This document shows positions 42,733-50,941 of a stretch of DNA of 64,000 nucleotides, piece after piece. Below the pieces are notes generated by a model, which saw only the letters and a program-made list of their open reading frames with translations, searched no databases and was not told where the DNA came from. The stretch covers positions 1 through 64,000 of the forward strand of contig DATIBC010000027.1 in NCBI GenBank assembly GCA_035457725.1. Reading direction: 5' to 3'. Each line of letters opens with the position of its first letter. The first letter of the stretch is position 1. Source of the DNA: DATFES01 sp035457725 (lineage in GTDB: Bacteria; Pseudomonadota; Alphaproteobacteria; CACIAM-22H2). The position numbers and the translations under genes are program-made.

Positions 42733-42848
42733 GCTTCCCCGTCCGGCCGGTGCGCGCGCCTCGTGGGCGCCGCCTGCCGGTCGAGTATAGCAGCGATGGC
42801 GAATGTCTTCCGGCGGCTCGTAGGAGATGCGCATGACCGGCCGATCGG

Positions 42849-43385
42849 TTAGGCGGCGTGCCCGTTTCGGACCGTTGGGCCTTGTATATGACGCGCCGAG
42901 GCGCCGGCGACACTAGCGAAGGGCAGCAGGCGTGCTCCGGCGGCGGGAATCTCCAACCAGCCGGCGGGAGGATGGGCAAAGATTCTTCCGCCGCACGCAG
43001 TCAGAAAACGGGCAAATCCGACATTTTCCGGATGCCACCAGAAGACCAGCCTGCGGCAGCCGAGGGCTCTCGCTTGTGCCGCCGCCTCGGTAACCAACCG
43101 GCGCGCGATTCCACGACGGCGATGCGCGCCATCGACCGATAACGCCACCTCGCCGGCATCGGTCATGTCGCCTTTGAGCGTGGCAAGCTCGGCCACGCCG
43201 CGCAAAGTCTTGCCGTTAAAATAGCCAATTAGGGTTGTTGCCCGCCAGTCGAACGATGCAATCCGAGCGCGGATCGCCGAGTCGCTTAGAGGCGTGTTGA
43301 AGCGGTAGCGCCGGTCCTCGACGGATAGGCCCAGATAGTGGCGTTCGATCTGCCGTAGATCGGCGGCTCCAAGACGGCGGATCAC
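42849..43385 (-). CDS. GNAT-family N-acetyltransferase
   Basis: 178 residues from a GTG at 43385, which has GGAGAG 5 nt upstream; no usable ATG exists in the frame, and the longer frame runs into the divergent gene. The acetyl-CoA site is seen as DGAHRRRGIARRLVTEAAAQ (motif A). Later WWHPENVGFARFL resembles motif B. Substrate unknown. It is divergent from the zinc-ribbon cyclase gene. Confidence 0.85.
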   Translation of the reverse strand: MIRRLGAADLRQIERHYLGLSVEDRRYRFNTPLSDSAIRARIASFDWRATTLIGYFNGKTLRGVAELATLKGDMTDAGEVALSVDGAHRRRGIARRLVTEAAAQARALGCRRLVFWWHPENVGFARFLTACGGRIFAHPPAGWLEIPAAGARLLPFASVAGASARHIQGPTVRNGHAA

Positions 43386-43588
43386 GACGGCTCTCCTTGC
43401 GATCGACGGGTGCGTGCTCGTCGTCAGACTGCATGGCGAAAATTTCAATCCGCCGACCGACGGGGCACGCTTTCGTTTCAATTGTTTCGCGTCGGCGGAG
43501 TTGCCGCGCGATGGCCTGCCCGCGTAGCATCGTTTCAAAGCTGGACTCGCTGTGCGCGGTTCGAAGCCAATGGTCGGCGGGGGACGGA

Positions 43589-46500
43589 ATGAAATGCGCG
43601 TCATGCGGCACTGACAACGCCGCCAATCGGCGCTTTTGCGGCGCATGTGGCGCCGCCATGCCCGCCCCGTGTCCGGTTTGCGGGTTTGCCAATCAGCCGC
43701 AAGTGCGGTTTTGTGGCGGATGCGGTGCTCCCATCGCCGCGCCGCCGGCGCTTGGCGATTCGCCGCCGAGCGCGCTCGCCGAGGGCGAGCTGCGTCAGGT
43801 AACCATCCTGTTCGCCGATCTATCTGGGTTCACGCGTCTTAGCGGCGAGTTGGACCCCGAGGAGGTGCGGCAAATCCTCGACCGTTATTATGCGTGCATC
43901 GATGGCGCGATCGAGCGGCATGGCGGCACGGTGCATGAGCATATCGGCGATTGCACGATGGGCGTGTTCGGCGCGCCGACGGCGCGAAGCAACGATCCGG
44001 AGCGCGCGGTGCGGGCGGCGCTTCAAATTCACCAGGGGATGCCGGCCGTAAGCCAGGCCGTCGGACGCGAGTTGCGCGCGCATGTCGGCATCGCCAGCGG
44101 CGAGGTCTTGATCGGCCCGGGTCGCCAGGGATTCACGATCAACGGCGCTTCGGTCAATCTTGCTTCGCGATTGACCAGTGTTGCCGGCGAAGGCGAAATC
44201 ATCGTTTCCGAGCTGGTGCACCAGGCCGTGGCGGACCGCGTCGTTTCCGAGCCGCTCGGCGCGGTCAGCGTAAAGGGAGTCGATCGGCCGATCGAGGCGT
44301 TTCGCGTCAAGCAGCTTCGCGCCGTATCGTCGGAGTTCGACCGGCGGCCGTTTGTCGGCCGACAGGGCGAGGTCAGGCAATTTCTCAGCGTGCTCGCCGG
44401 ATGTCAGGAGTCCCGCAGCGGGCAGATCGTTCATGTCCGCGGCGAAGCTGGGATTGGCAAAACCCGGCTGGTCGAGGAGTTTCGCCGCCACGCCGAGGCT
44501 TCGGGCTTCGTTTGCCACTCGAGCTACGTTCTCGATTTTGGCGCGGCGATCGGCCAAGACGCGGTGCATGCGCTGGTGCGAAGTCTTCTCGGGGTGTCGG
44601 CGAGCGCCAGCGATCCCGAGCGCGAGGCAGCCGCGAGACGGGCCTTCGATCACGGCTTCATCGACGATCGTCAACGCGTGTTTCTGAACGACTTGCTCGA
44701 CCTGCCGCAGCCGACGGCGCTGCGGTCGTTGTATGACGCCATGAACAGCGTGACTCGCGCCGAGGGCAAGGCGGCGACGCTTGCCGCCCTGGTCCGCGGC
44801 GTCGCAACCCGTTCGCAGTCGCTGCTCACCGTCGAGGACGTGCATTGGGCGGACGCGGCGACGCTCGGGCAGCTCGCCTCGCTGGCCGCGGCGCTCGCCG
44901 AGTCGCCCGCGGTTCTCGTCCTGACCTCGCGCATCGAGGGCGATCCGCTCACGCGAGCTTGGCGACGCGCCGCGCAAGGCTCGCCGATGACGACGATTGA
45001 TCTTGGCCCGCTGCGACGCAGCGACGCGGTTGAGCTTGCACATGCGCTGGGGCAGGTGGGCGATTCGTTCGTCGAGGCGTGCGTGACGCGCGCCGAGGGA
45101 AACCCGCTGTTCCTCGAACAACTTCTGCGTGGCGGCGCGAAACAGGGCGCGAGCGGCGTTCCACCGTCGGTCCAGAGCTTGGTCCAGGCGCGGCTCGACG
45201 CGTTGGCGCCGGAGGATCGCCGGGCGCTGCAAGCCGCTTCGGTGTTCGGTCAACGGTTTACCCTCGGCGGGTTGCGCGCTCTGATCGAGCGGCCGGCTTA
45301 CGATTGCGGCCCCTTGGTCGAAAACCTGCTCGTTCGGCCGCAAGGCGATGAATACCTGTTCGCTCACGCGCTGATTCGCGAGGCGGTGTACCTTTCGCTG
45401 ATCCGGGCGCGGCGACGCGAGCTGCACCGTCGCGTCGCGGCGTGGTTCGGCGAGCGTGACCCAATCTTGCGCGCCGAGCATCTCGACCGCGCCGACGACC
45501 CGGGAGCATCGCACGCATACTTGGGTGCGGCGCAGGCGCAGGCCGACGCCTATCGACCCGAACAAGCGCTGGGCCTCGTGGAGCGCGGACTCGCGATCGC
45601 CCGCGGCCGCGCCGACATTTACGCCTTGTCGTGTTTGCGCGGCGAGCTGCTGCAAGATACCGGTGCAATGGCGCAGTCGATCGACGTGTTTCGACGCGCG
45701 CTCGAGCTCGCCGAGACCCCGAGCGAACGTTCGCGAGCCTGGCTCGGCTGCGCCCAGGCATTGCGCGTGACCGACCAATTGGACGAGGCGCTGGCGGCGC
45801 TCGAGCGGGCAGAGGAAGCGGCGCGCTCGGAAAATTTACTGGCCGAGTTGTCGCGAATCCACCACCTCCGCGGTAACGTCTACTTCCCGCAGGGAAACCT
45901 CGACGGCTGCGCCGCCGAGCACGAGAAGGCGTTGACGGCAGCGCGCGAAGCGGGCTCGGCCGAGCTCGAGGCCCGTGCGCTCGGCGGCCTTGGCGATGCC
46001 TATTACGCGCGCGGCCGCATGACCGTCGCCAGCGAATACATCGATCGCTGCGTCGCCCTTGCGCAGGAGCATGGGTTCGGCCGGATCGAAGTCGCCAATC
46101 GTCCGATGGCCGCCCTGATGCGGTTTTACCAGCTCGATTTGGCCGGATCGCTCGCCGAGGGCCTTGAGGCGCTCGCCGCCGCCGAGCGGGTCGGACAGGC
46201 GCGCGCCGAGGTCGTCGCGCATCATGCGGTTTATTTCGGCGCCCTCGAGCAAGTCGATATCGCGCGCGCGGAGCGGCACGTGCAGGCGGCGCACCGTATT
46301 TCACTGCGCCTCGGGGCGCGGCGGTTCGAGGCGGAGAATTTCATGTTCCTCGGCGAGATCCGCCTACTCCAAGGCCGGCGCGAAGAGGCGCTCGCACTGC
46401 TGCGCGAAGCGCTGCAGATCAGCCGGGAGGCCGGTATCCGATATCTTGGGCCGGCGATTCTCGGCGTACTGGGGAGGGCGGCGATCGATCCCGTTGAACG

Positions 46501-46846
46501 ATCGGCGGCGCTCGAAGAGGGCGAGAGCCTGCTGCGCTCGGGGGCGGTAAGCCACAATTATTTCTTTTTCTACCGCAACGCTGGCGAGGTGGCGAACGAA
46601 TCGGGTGAGTGGGACAAACTCGATCTCTACGCCGAGGCCTTGAAGCGGTGCGTGGCGCCGGACATCGTGCCATGGGTGGAGTTCCATTCGGCCAAGTGTC
46701 GCGCACTGGCGCGCCGCGGTCGCGGCGATTCGGGCGCGGTCGACGATTTGACGAAATTGCGCGCCGTCGCCGAGCGGGCGGGCATGGTCCGCGAGGCGCA
46801 ATTGTTGGCGCGGCTGCTCGACGAAAGGCCCGCCGCGAGGCGCTGA
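43589..46846 (+). CDS. Zinc-ribbon / class III cyclase / STAND ATPase / TPR signalling protein
   Basis: 1085 residues from the ATG at 43589 (GGGGGACGGA upstream). Two zinc ribbons (CASC...CGAC, CPVC...CGGC; about 3-46) precede a cyclase domain (70-245), a STAND ATPase with Walker A RGEAGIGKT (284-292) and VEDVHWAD, and long TPRs (about 690-1080). Metal Asp77 and Asp121, Asn190 and Arg194 are kept. The purine-specifying positions are Glu117 and Thr183 instead of the adenylate Lys/Asp pair, so nucleotide specificity is uncertain. It resembles the other giant regulator in the window but has no DNA-binding or hydrolase domain. Confidence 0.9.
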   Translation: MKCASCGTDNAANRRFCGACGAAMPAPCPVCGFANQPQVRFCGGCGAPIAAPPALGDSPPSALAEGELRQVTILFADLSGFTRLSGELDPEEVRQILDRYYACIDGAIERHGGTVHEHIGDCTMGVFGAPTARSNDPERAVRAALQIHQGMPAVSQAVGRELRAHVGIASGEVLIGPGRQGFTINGASVNLASRLTSVAGEGEIIVSELVHQAVADRVVSEPLGAVSVKGVDRPIEAFRVKQLRAVSSEFDRRPFVGRQGEVRQFLSVLAGCQESRSGQIVHVRGEAGIGKTRLVEEFRRHAEASGFVCHSSYVLDFGAAIGQDAVHALVRSLLGVSASASDPEREAAARRAFDHGFIDDRQRVFLNDLLDLPQPTALRSLYDAMNSVTRAEGKAATLAALVRGVATRSQSLLTVEDVHWADAATLGQLASLAAALAESPAVLVLTSRIEGDPLTRAWRRAAQGSPMTTIDLGPLRRSDAVELAHALGQVGDSFVEACVTRAEGNPLFLEQLLRGGAKQGASGVPPSVQSLVQARLDALAPEDRRALQAASVFGQRFTLGGLRALIERPAYDCGPLVENLLVRPQGDEYLFAHALIREAVYLSLIRARRRELHRRVAAWFGERDPILRAEHLDRADDPGASHAYLGAAQAQADAYRPEQALGLVERGLAIARGRADIYALSCLRGELLQDTGAMAQSIDVFRRALELAETPSERSRAWLGCAQALRVTDQLDEALAALERAEEAARSENLLAELSRIHHLRGNVYFPQGNLDGCAAEHEKALTAAREAGSAELEARALGGLGDAYYARGRMTVASEYIDRCVALAQEHGFGRIEVANRPMAALMRFYQLDLAGSLAEGLEALAAAERVGQARAEVVAHHAVYFGALEQVDIARAERHVQAAHRISLRLGARRFEAENFMFLGEIRLLQGRREEALALLREALQISREAGIRYLGPAILGVLGRAAIDPVERSAALEEGESLLRSGAVSHNYFFFYRNAGEVANESGEWDKLDLYAEALKRCVAPDIVPWVEFHSAKCRALARRGRGDSGAVDDLTKLRAVAERAGMVREAQLLARLLDERPAARR

Positions 46847-46956
46847 ACGCTCGATCGTCGGGCCCTAAGTTCGTTTCGAATTTGCCGAAAAACGAAACTT
46901 GATTAAGGGAAATTAAGTAAAATCGTCTCTATGATTTCTCGACGTTTAATGTGCCT

Positions 46957-46979
46957 TCGACTAGACTTCGGTCTATCGA
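46957..46979 (+). terminator. cUUCGg tetraloop hairpin after the cyclase/STAND gene
   Basis: TCGACTAGAC (46957-46966), loop TTCG (46967-46970), GTCTATCGA (46971-46979): a 9-bp stem with one bulged C and a very stable C(UUCG)G tetraloop. It is 110 nt after the stop and has no T-run after it, so it may be a Rho-assisted 3' end or RNA-stabilising element. Confidence 0.4.
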
Positions 46980-46989
46980 GTTATGGAAA

Positions 46990-47018
46990 TTGTTCAATCT
47001 TTAAAGAAAATATATACG
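46990..47018 (+). promoter_or_regulatory. Promoter-like pair before the Sel1-like gene
   Basis: TTGTTC (46990-46995), 17-bp spacer, TATACG (47013-47018); an overlapping TATATA at 47011 would give 15 bp. The start would be 130 nt before the ATG. Plausible only. Confidence 0.35.
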
Positions 47019-47156
47019 AGTTTATGGAAACTTTTCTGTAGAGCAATTTTATCAAGACAAGAGAAACGATTATCCAACTGAAAGCTTGGGGGCGATCGGT
47101 GCGGCAACGACGGGGGACGTGAACGAACGAATAGCACGCAACACGAGGGGTTGACG

Positions 47157-47954
47157 ATGGACACCATCGGAATCGCTCGCCACGGTTGGCTCCGCGCTGC
47201 GCTAAGCGCCGGGCGGCTGGCGCTTGTCGCGCTCGTCGTCGCGCTTTGGTCGGCTGCGCCGGCGCGTGCCGATTACGATCAGGCGTTGGCGGCGATCGAG
47301 CGCAATGACTATCGCACAGCGTTGCAACTCCTCGAGCCTTTGGCGCGCTCCGGACATACCGCGGCGCGTTTCCAGCTCGGCGTTCTCTACGCCGAGGGGC
47401 GCGGAACGCCCGTCGACCGGGCAAGCGCGCTGATGTGGTTCACCTGCGTCGTCGAGGGATCGGGCAGTCTAAATCTCGCGATTTCGGCGCGACAATGGCA
47501 GATGCGCGTCGCCGCGGGCCTGTCCAACAGCGCGGTGCGCCGGGCGCAGTTGAGCGCCCAGGGCGAGTGCCTCGGCGGCGATCCAGCGAGCGTGCAAACG
47601 ACCGAGAGCACCCAGCGGCCCGTGGTGCTGCCGATTCGTGAATCGACGCTGTCGGCGGTCTTCTTTTTTCCCGGCGACCTGATCTTGCTCGGCATCCAAA
47701 AGGCGGCGACCAGTTTCCATCTTCGTTGGCTCGATGCCTTGATCATGGTCCTGCTCGGCGAGCTTGGCGATCTAGTCGTCGGCTCGGTATCGTTTTGCGT
47801 CTGGTGCTTGTTTATCCGCGTGTTGTTCGTATTGACGCTGCTGGTCATCACCGCCGACGCGGTCCGCGAACGCCAGCAACCGCCAAAGAGCACATGGGCG
47901 CCGCTCGCCTTGCTGAAACGGCGTAATCTGGACGATCTGCATTTCCGGCCGTAG
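47157..47954 (+). CDS. Sel1-like repeat membrane protein
   Basis: 265 residues from the ATG at 47157 (GAGGGG upstream). Residues 1-38 are a signal peptide. A Sel1-like/TPR pair (about 39-110: AARFQLGVLYAEGRGTPVDR and neighbours) leads to a hydrophobic C-terminal half (about 160-245) with two to three membrane helices. It may scaffold a membrane complex. No enzyme motif is visible, and the gene stands alone. Confidence 0.78.
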   Translation: MDTIGIARHGWLRAALSAGRLALVALVVALWSAAPARADYDQALAAIERNDYRTALQLLEPLARSGHTAARFQLGVLYAEGRGTPVDRASALMWFTCVVEGSGSLNLAISARQWQMRVAAGLSNSAVRRAQLSAQGECLGGDPASVQTTESTQRPVVLPIRESTLSAVFFFPGDLILLGIQKAATSFHLRWLDALIMVLLGELGDLVVGSVSFCVWCLFIRVLFVLTLLVITADAVRERQQPPKSTWAPLALLKRRNLDDLHFRP

Positions 47955-47993
47955 GGATCGCGGCCAGAAGATGGCGGCTCGATCGCGGTCCGA

Positions 47994-49061
47994 CTAACGT
48001 TCGATTTCGACGATCGCCCAGCCCGGGGCGTCGTTCCCGGCGGCGATTCGGCCGGTTCGGCGGACCGTCGAGTGGCGACGCCAAACGGCGAGGCATTCGT
48101 TCCATGCCATCGCTCCGTCGCCGCCCCAAACCAGACATAGCGCTCCCGGCGGCATTGCGGAAAGGCCGGCGTCCAGGCGCGACGACCAGAACGTCCGTGC
48201 GTCCTCGCGGCACTTCCGAAGCGGGAGCCATCGGTTGGCGATCAGCCCATGCACGATCTGGTCGTCGACGACATATTCGTCGAGACCGTTGGTCGGCGGA
48301 TTGAGCGCGACGACGGGCCGGGTCCCGAATTCGACCCGGCGCCCGACATCGACGAGATCATCGGAATAAATCTCGATCGCCTCGGCGCGCTGCAAGTCGA
48401 TCGCCGCATTCACGTCGGCGACGAGATCGAGCGCGACCTCGAGCGGTCGCCGCGCTCGTTCGAGATAGGGCCGCCAATCCTCGTCCGGCATCGCCAGGAG
48501 CTGATCTTCGTCATGAGTCATGAGGACACGGAAGCCGTCCTCGACCGAGGCGGTGAATCCCATGGCCCAAAGCAGCGCAAGATATTGCAACCCTGGCCGA
48601 GCGGCAGCTGGCGCGTCGGCGTAAAACAGGCGATCGAACATTTCGGCGACCGGCTCGGTGAGATAGTCGCAAGCGAAATGGAAAGTAGGGACATGCGGTA
48701 GCATGATCGGCGAAGCCGTGGTCGCGAGATGGCGTACAAACTCCGGATCGATCCGCCGGCGGCCGAACAGCGCCAGCGCGGCGATCGTCGTGCGCGGCGC
48801 CGGATCATTGATGATCAACTTCCCCGCCCCTGCGGCGCCGAACATCAGCGGCAACAAGCACGAGCCGGCGGTAAGGTCGATATACGTGACATCGCGCCAA
48901 TCGTCCTCGGCGAGGAGATCGGCGATCACGGCGAATATGGCCGGAACGTGTTCGGCGATATTGCCGTTCATCGGCAACATGGCGCGCTTCAAGATGACGA
49001 AGTGGTCCATTGCCGCCGCGGCTGCGGCGCGATGCGGCGTTGTGACGGCGACGTACTTCAT
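47994..49061 (-). CDS. D12-class DNA methylase-like protein with degenerate catalytic motif
   Basis: About 355 residues from the ATG at 49061; an ATG at 49010 is also possible and both have weak ribosome sites. YIDLTAGSCLLPLMF with IINDPAP a few residues on resembles the SAM motif I of Dam-type adenine methylases. The expected catalytic DPPY appears as NPPT in VVALNPPTNGLDEYV, so DNA methylation is doubtful. It could be a SAM-dependent methyltransferase on another substrate or an unrelated Rossmann protein. No restriction enzyme is near. Confidence 0.45.
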   Translation of the reverse strand: MKYVAVTTPHRAAAAAAMDHFVILKRAMLPMNGNIAEHVPAIFAVIADLLAEDDWRDVTYIDLTAGSCLLPLMFGAAGAGKLIINDPAPRTTIAALALFGRRRIDPEFVRHLATTASPIMLPHVPTFHFACDYLTEPVAEMFDRLFYADAPAAARPGLQYLALLWAMGFTASVEDGFRVLMTHDEDQLLAMPDEDWRPYLERARRPLEVALDLVADVNAAIDLQRAEAIEIYSDDLVDVGRRVEFGTRPVVALNPPTNGLDEYVVDDQIVHGLIANRWLPLRKCREDARTFWSSRLDAGLSAMPPGALCLVWGGDGAMAWNECLAVWRRHSTVRRTGRIAAGNDAPGWAIVEIER

Positions 49062-49190
49062 CGAGAACGAGTCCAGCTTGGTTCGGGCGCGAAGTCTGCC
49101 AGAAGCTCTTGGCGCGCGCATGGATCTAGAATGAAGCTACTGACGAGCCGTCGCAAGCCCGACGCCGGTTCGGCGTGCGGGCGCCGCCTG

Positions 49191-49208
49191 GCTCGCCGAC
49201 CGGCGAGC
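49191..49208 (-). terminator. Hairpin after the small exported-protein gene
   Basis: GCTCGCC (49191-49197), loop GACC, GGCGAGC (49202-49208): a 7-bp stem 17 nt after the minus-strand stop. A second small hairpin (ACGCCG/CGGCGT, 49162-49176) follows. Neither has a T-run. Confidence 0.38.
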
Positions 49209-49224
49209 TACGCGCGACGGGCCA

Positions 49225-49518
49225 TCAGGATTTCGCGCGGGCGATGATCCGGCGCGCCCGGTTCACTTTCTCGACGCAGTTCGGGTATTTTCCGAATTGC
49301 TGTTGGGTCTTCGCCGCTGCGAGAAGGCTTGCCGCCCAGCTCATGTCGGCGACTCCGCCCACGCCGGTTGCTTTGGCCAGATCGAGCTCAGCGTATGCGG
49401 CATCAAGGCCCTTGGCGCATTGTGCCTCGAGACCGTCTTTCGATTGCGCCGCCGCGGCCAACGAGATCAGCACCAATGCGGCGGCGGATACGGCGTGGAC
49501 AACCATCTCTAATCTCAT
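49225..49518 (-). CDS. Small exported protein of unknown function
   Basis: 97 residues from the ATG at 49518, which has GAGAGGA upstream. Residues 1-24 are a signal peptide. The mature part is helical with two Cys (near 34 and 81) and a basic C-terminus (RARRIIARAKS). I recognise no family. Its neighbour 28 bp upstream on the same strand is the YdcF-like gene. Confidence 0.65.
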   Translation of the reverse strand: MRLEMVVHAVSAAALVLISLAAAAQSKDGLEAQCAKGLDAAYAELDLAKATGVGGVADMSWAASLLAAAKTQQQFGKYPNCVEKVNRARRIIARAKS

Positions 49519-49546
49519 GAAGTCCTCTCCAGTTGTGGTGATTCGC

Positions 49547-50302
49547 TCATCCGTCGACGATCACAGAATCCGTTTTCTGCCGGTAGGCCGTCGCCAATCG
49601 ATGCAAGACCGGCGGGCGACGAACAAGCCGCGCAACTGCATGGTCGAATTCATGACATAGAACTAGATATGATTCTCGAGCGATGCGGCCGATCGTTCGA
49701 AGATCGCAAGAAAGTCGATCCTCGGCGGCGCAGATTCGGTGGTCGATTCCGACGCCGCGCGCGATGAGACTGGCGCGCGCAATATGAAAGCGGCTGGTGA
49801 TGAGCGCCAACGGCGGCGCAATCCGCCGTTGCTCGAGTAACGAATGCGCGGCGACCAGATTCTCCACCGTGTTGCGCGAAGCCATTTCGGCGACGATCCT
49901 CGCGGATGGAATCCCCAGCCCGATGAGATACTCACGACCGACGATCGACTCGGCGCGTTCTCCTCCGAATGGGCGGCCGCCAAGCACGATGATAGGGCCT
50001 GCCCCGGAATACGCGGCGGCGCGCTCGAGGCGCCGCCGGAATTCGGGCGACGGGCGGTCGCTCGATACCCTCGCCCCCAGGACGAGCGCTCCTCCGGTGC
50101 CGCGCACGGCGATCGGCGCGATGACGGCGGTCCTTGCCACGCGGTAGACGACCAAGGCCAGCAGCCCGCCCAGGCTCAGCGCCAGCGCAAGGTTGACCAT
50201 GGCGAACATCGCCAACCCGTCGCGGCCAAGCATCGCCCTGATGGAGTAAAATCGACGCTCCGACTCGGCCGGGACTCGATCTGGCGTATGTTCGGCAACC
50301 AT
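49547..50302 (-). CDS. YdcF / DUF218-family membrane protein
   Basis: About 251 residues from the ATG at 50302; an ATG at 50233 would give 228. One helix (about 28-48) precedes a DUF218 domain with ALVLGARV, IVLGGR, SRNTVENLVAAH (about 155-166) and ITSRFHIARA. DUF218 proteins such as SanA/ElyC act in envelope or polyprenyl metabolism. The start is unsure because no good RBS was seen; the frame beyond 50302 runs through an AT-rich promoter region and is unlikely to be coding. Confidence 0.75.
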   Translation of the reverse strand: MVAEHTPDRVPAESERRFYSIRAMLGRDGLAMFAMVNLALALSLGGLLALVVYRVARTAVIAPIAVRGTGGALVLGARVSSDRPSPEFRRRLERAAAYSGAGPIIVLGGRPFGGERAESIVGREYLIGLGIPSARIVAEMASRNTVENLVAAHSLLEQRRIAPPLALITSRFHIARASLIARGVGIDHRICAAEDRLSCDLRTIGRIARESYLVLCHEFDHAVARLVRRPPVLHRLATAYRQKTDSVIVDG

Positions 50303-50434
50303 GGATTTGTGACAAATTTGGTCGCACAGGACGGCAATGAATATAGCATCAATCTTGACATCAGCCGCACCAGGCGTAATCCGAATCGATTCGTACGACA
50401 GCGCGATTGTCGCGGTTTCTTTCGAGACTACATA

Positions 50435-50463
50435 TTGATTTGCTTCAAGCCGCACGCAATAAA
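50435..50463 (+). promoter_or_regulatory. Promoter candidate for the aryl-polyene-like cluster
   Basis: TTGATT (50435-50440), 17-bp spacer, AATAAA (50458-50463), about 70 bp before the ACP start. A CCCCC/GGGGG hairpin at about 50480-50498 lies in the predicted leader. It is the only AT-richer patch before ten tightly packed genes. Confidence 0.4.
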
Positions 50464-50532
50464 GGGGCGCACAGTATTTCCCCCTGCTCAACGGGGGGGC
50501 AACGGTAAGCGGATAGCGGGGTGGGAGACCGA

Positions 50533-50844
50533 ATGCGCGACGCAAGGTTGCAGAAAGCCAACTCTGGCCCGACGACGGCGGACTCGACCAAGTCAATGGA
50601 GCGGGAAGTCGCCCGCCTGCTGATCGAAACGCTCAACCTAGAGCGCGCGCCGGAGGACATCGCCCCCGACGCACCCCTGTTCTATGACGGACTTGGCCTG
50701 GATTCGATCGACGCACTTGAGCTGGCGCTAGCCATCTCGCAGCGTTACGGCGTTACCATCAGCTCGGAAGACGAGATGAATCGCAGCATTTTCCAGTCGC
50801 TGCGAAGCCTTGCGGCGCATATCGAACGACACCGCGTTCAGTAG
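50533..50844 (+). CDS. Acyl carrier protein
   Basis: 103 residues from the ATG at 50533 (GGGAGA upstream; a GTG at 50521 is also in frame). The 4'-phosphopantetheine Ser is Ser58 in GLGLDSIDALEL. An acidic helical core and an extra basic 20-residue N-terminus are present. It carries the growing chain in the adjacent type II system. Only one ACP is seen, while aryl-polyene loci usually have two. Confidence 0.92.
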   Translation: MRDARLQKANSGPTTADSTKSMEREVARLLIETLNLERAPEDIAPDAPLFYDGLGLDSIDALELALAISQRYGVTISSEDEMNRSIFQSLRSLAAHIERHRVQ

Positions 50845-50941
50845 GTCCAGCCTCTCCGTTGCCGCGGCTCGCGCCAAATAACCTTAGCGGCTATGCTGCC
50901 AACGCCTCGCCGGCGCCCAATGCGTCCGGCTGCGCAGGATC

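Larger units (their letters stand above)
46847..47156. other. 310-bp AT-rich intergenic region
   Basis: From about 46870 the DNA turns AT-rich until 47070. It contains a UUCG-type hairpin, a promoter-like pair, and no recognisable gene. The sequence rises back to normal GC just before the Sel1-like gene. Confidence 0.55.

Noticed and set aside
43820..45778. 652-codon open frame on the minus strand
   Set aside because: It lies wholly inside the cyclase/STAND gene on the other strand, has no recognisable domain, and is the long antisense frame expected in high-GC DNA.
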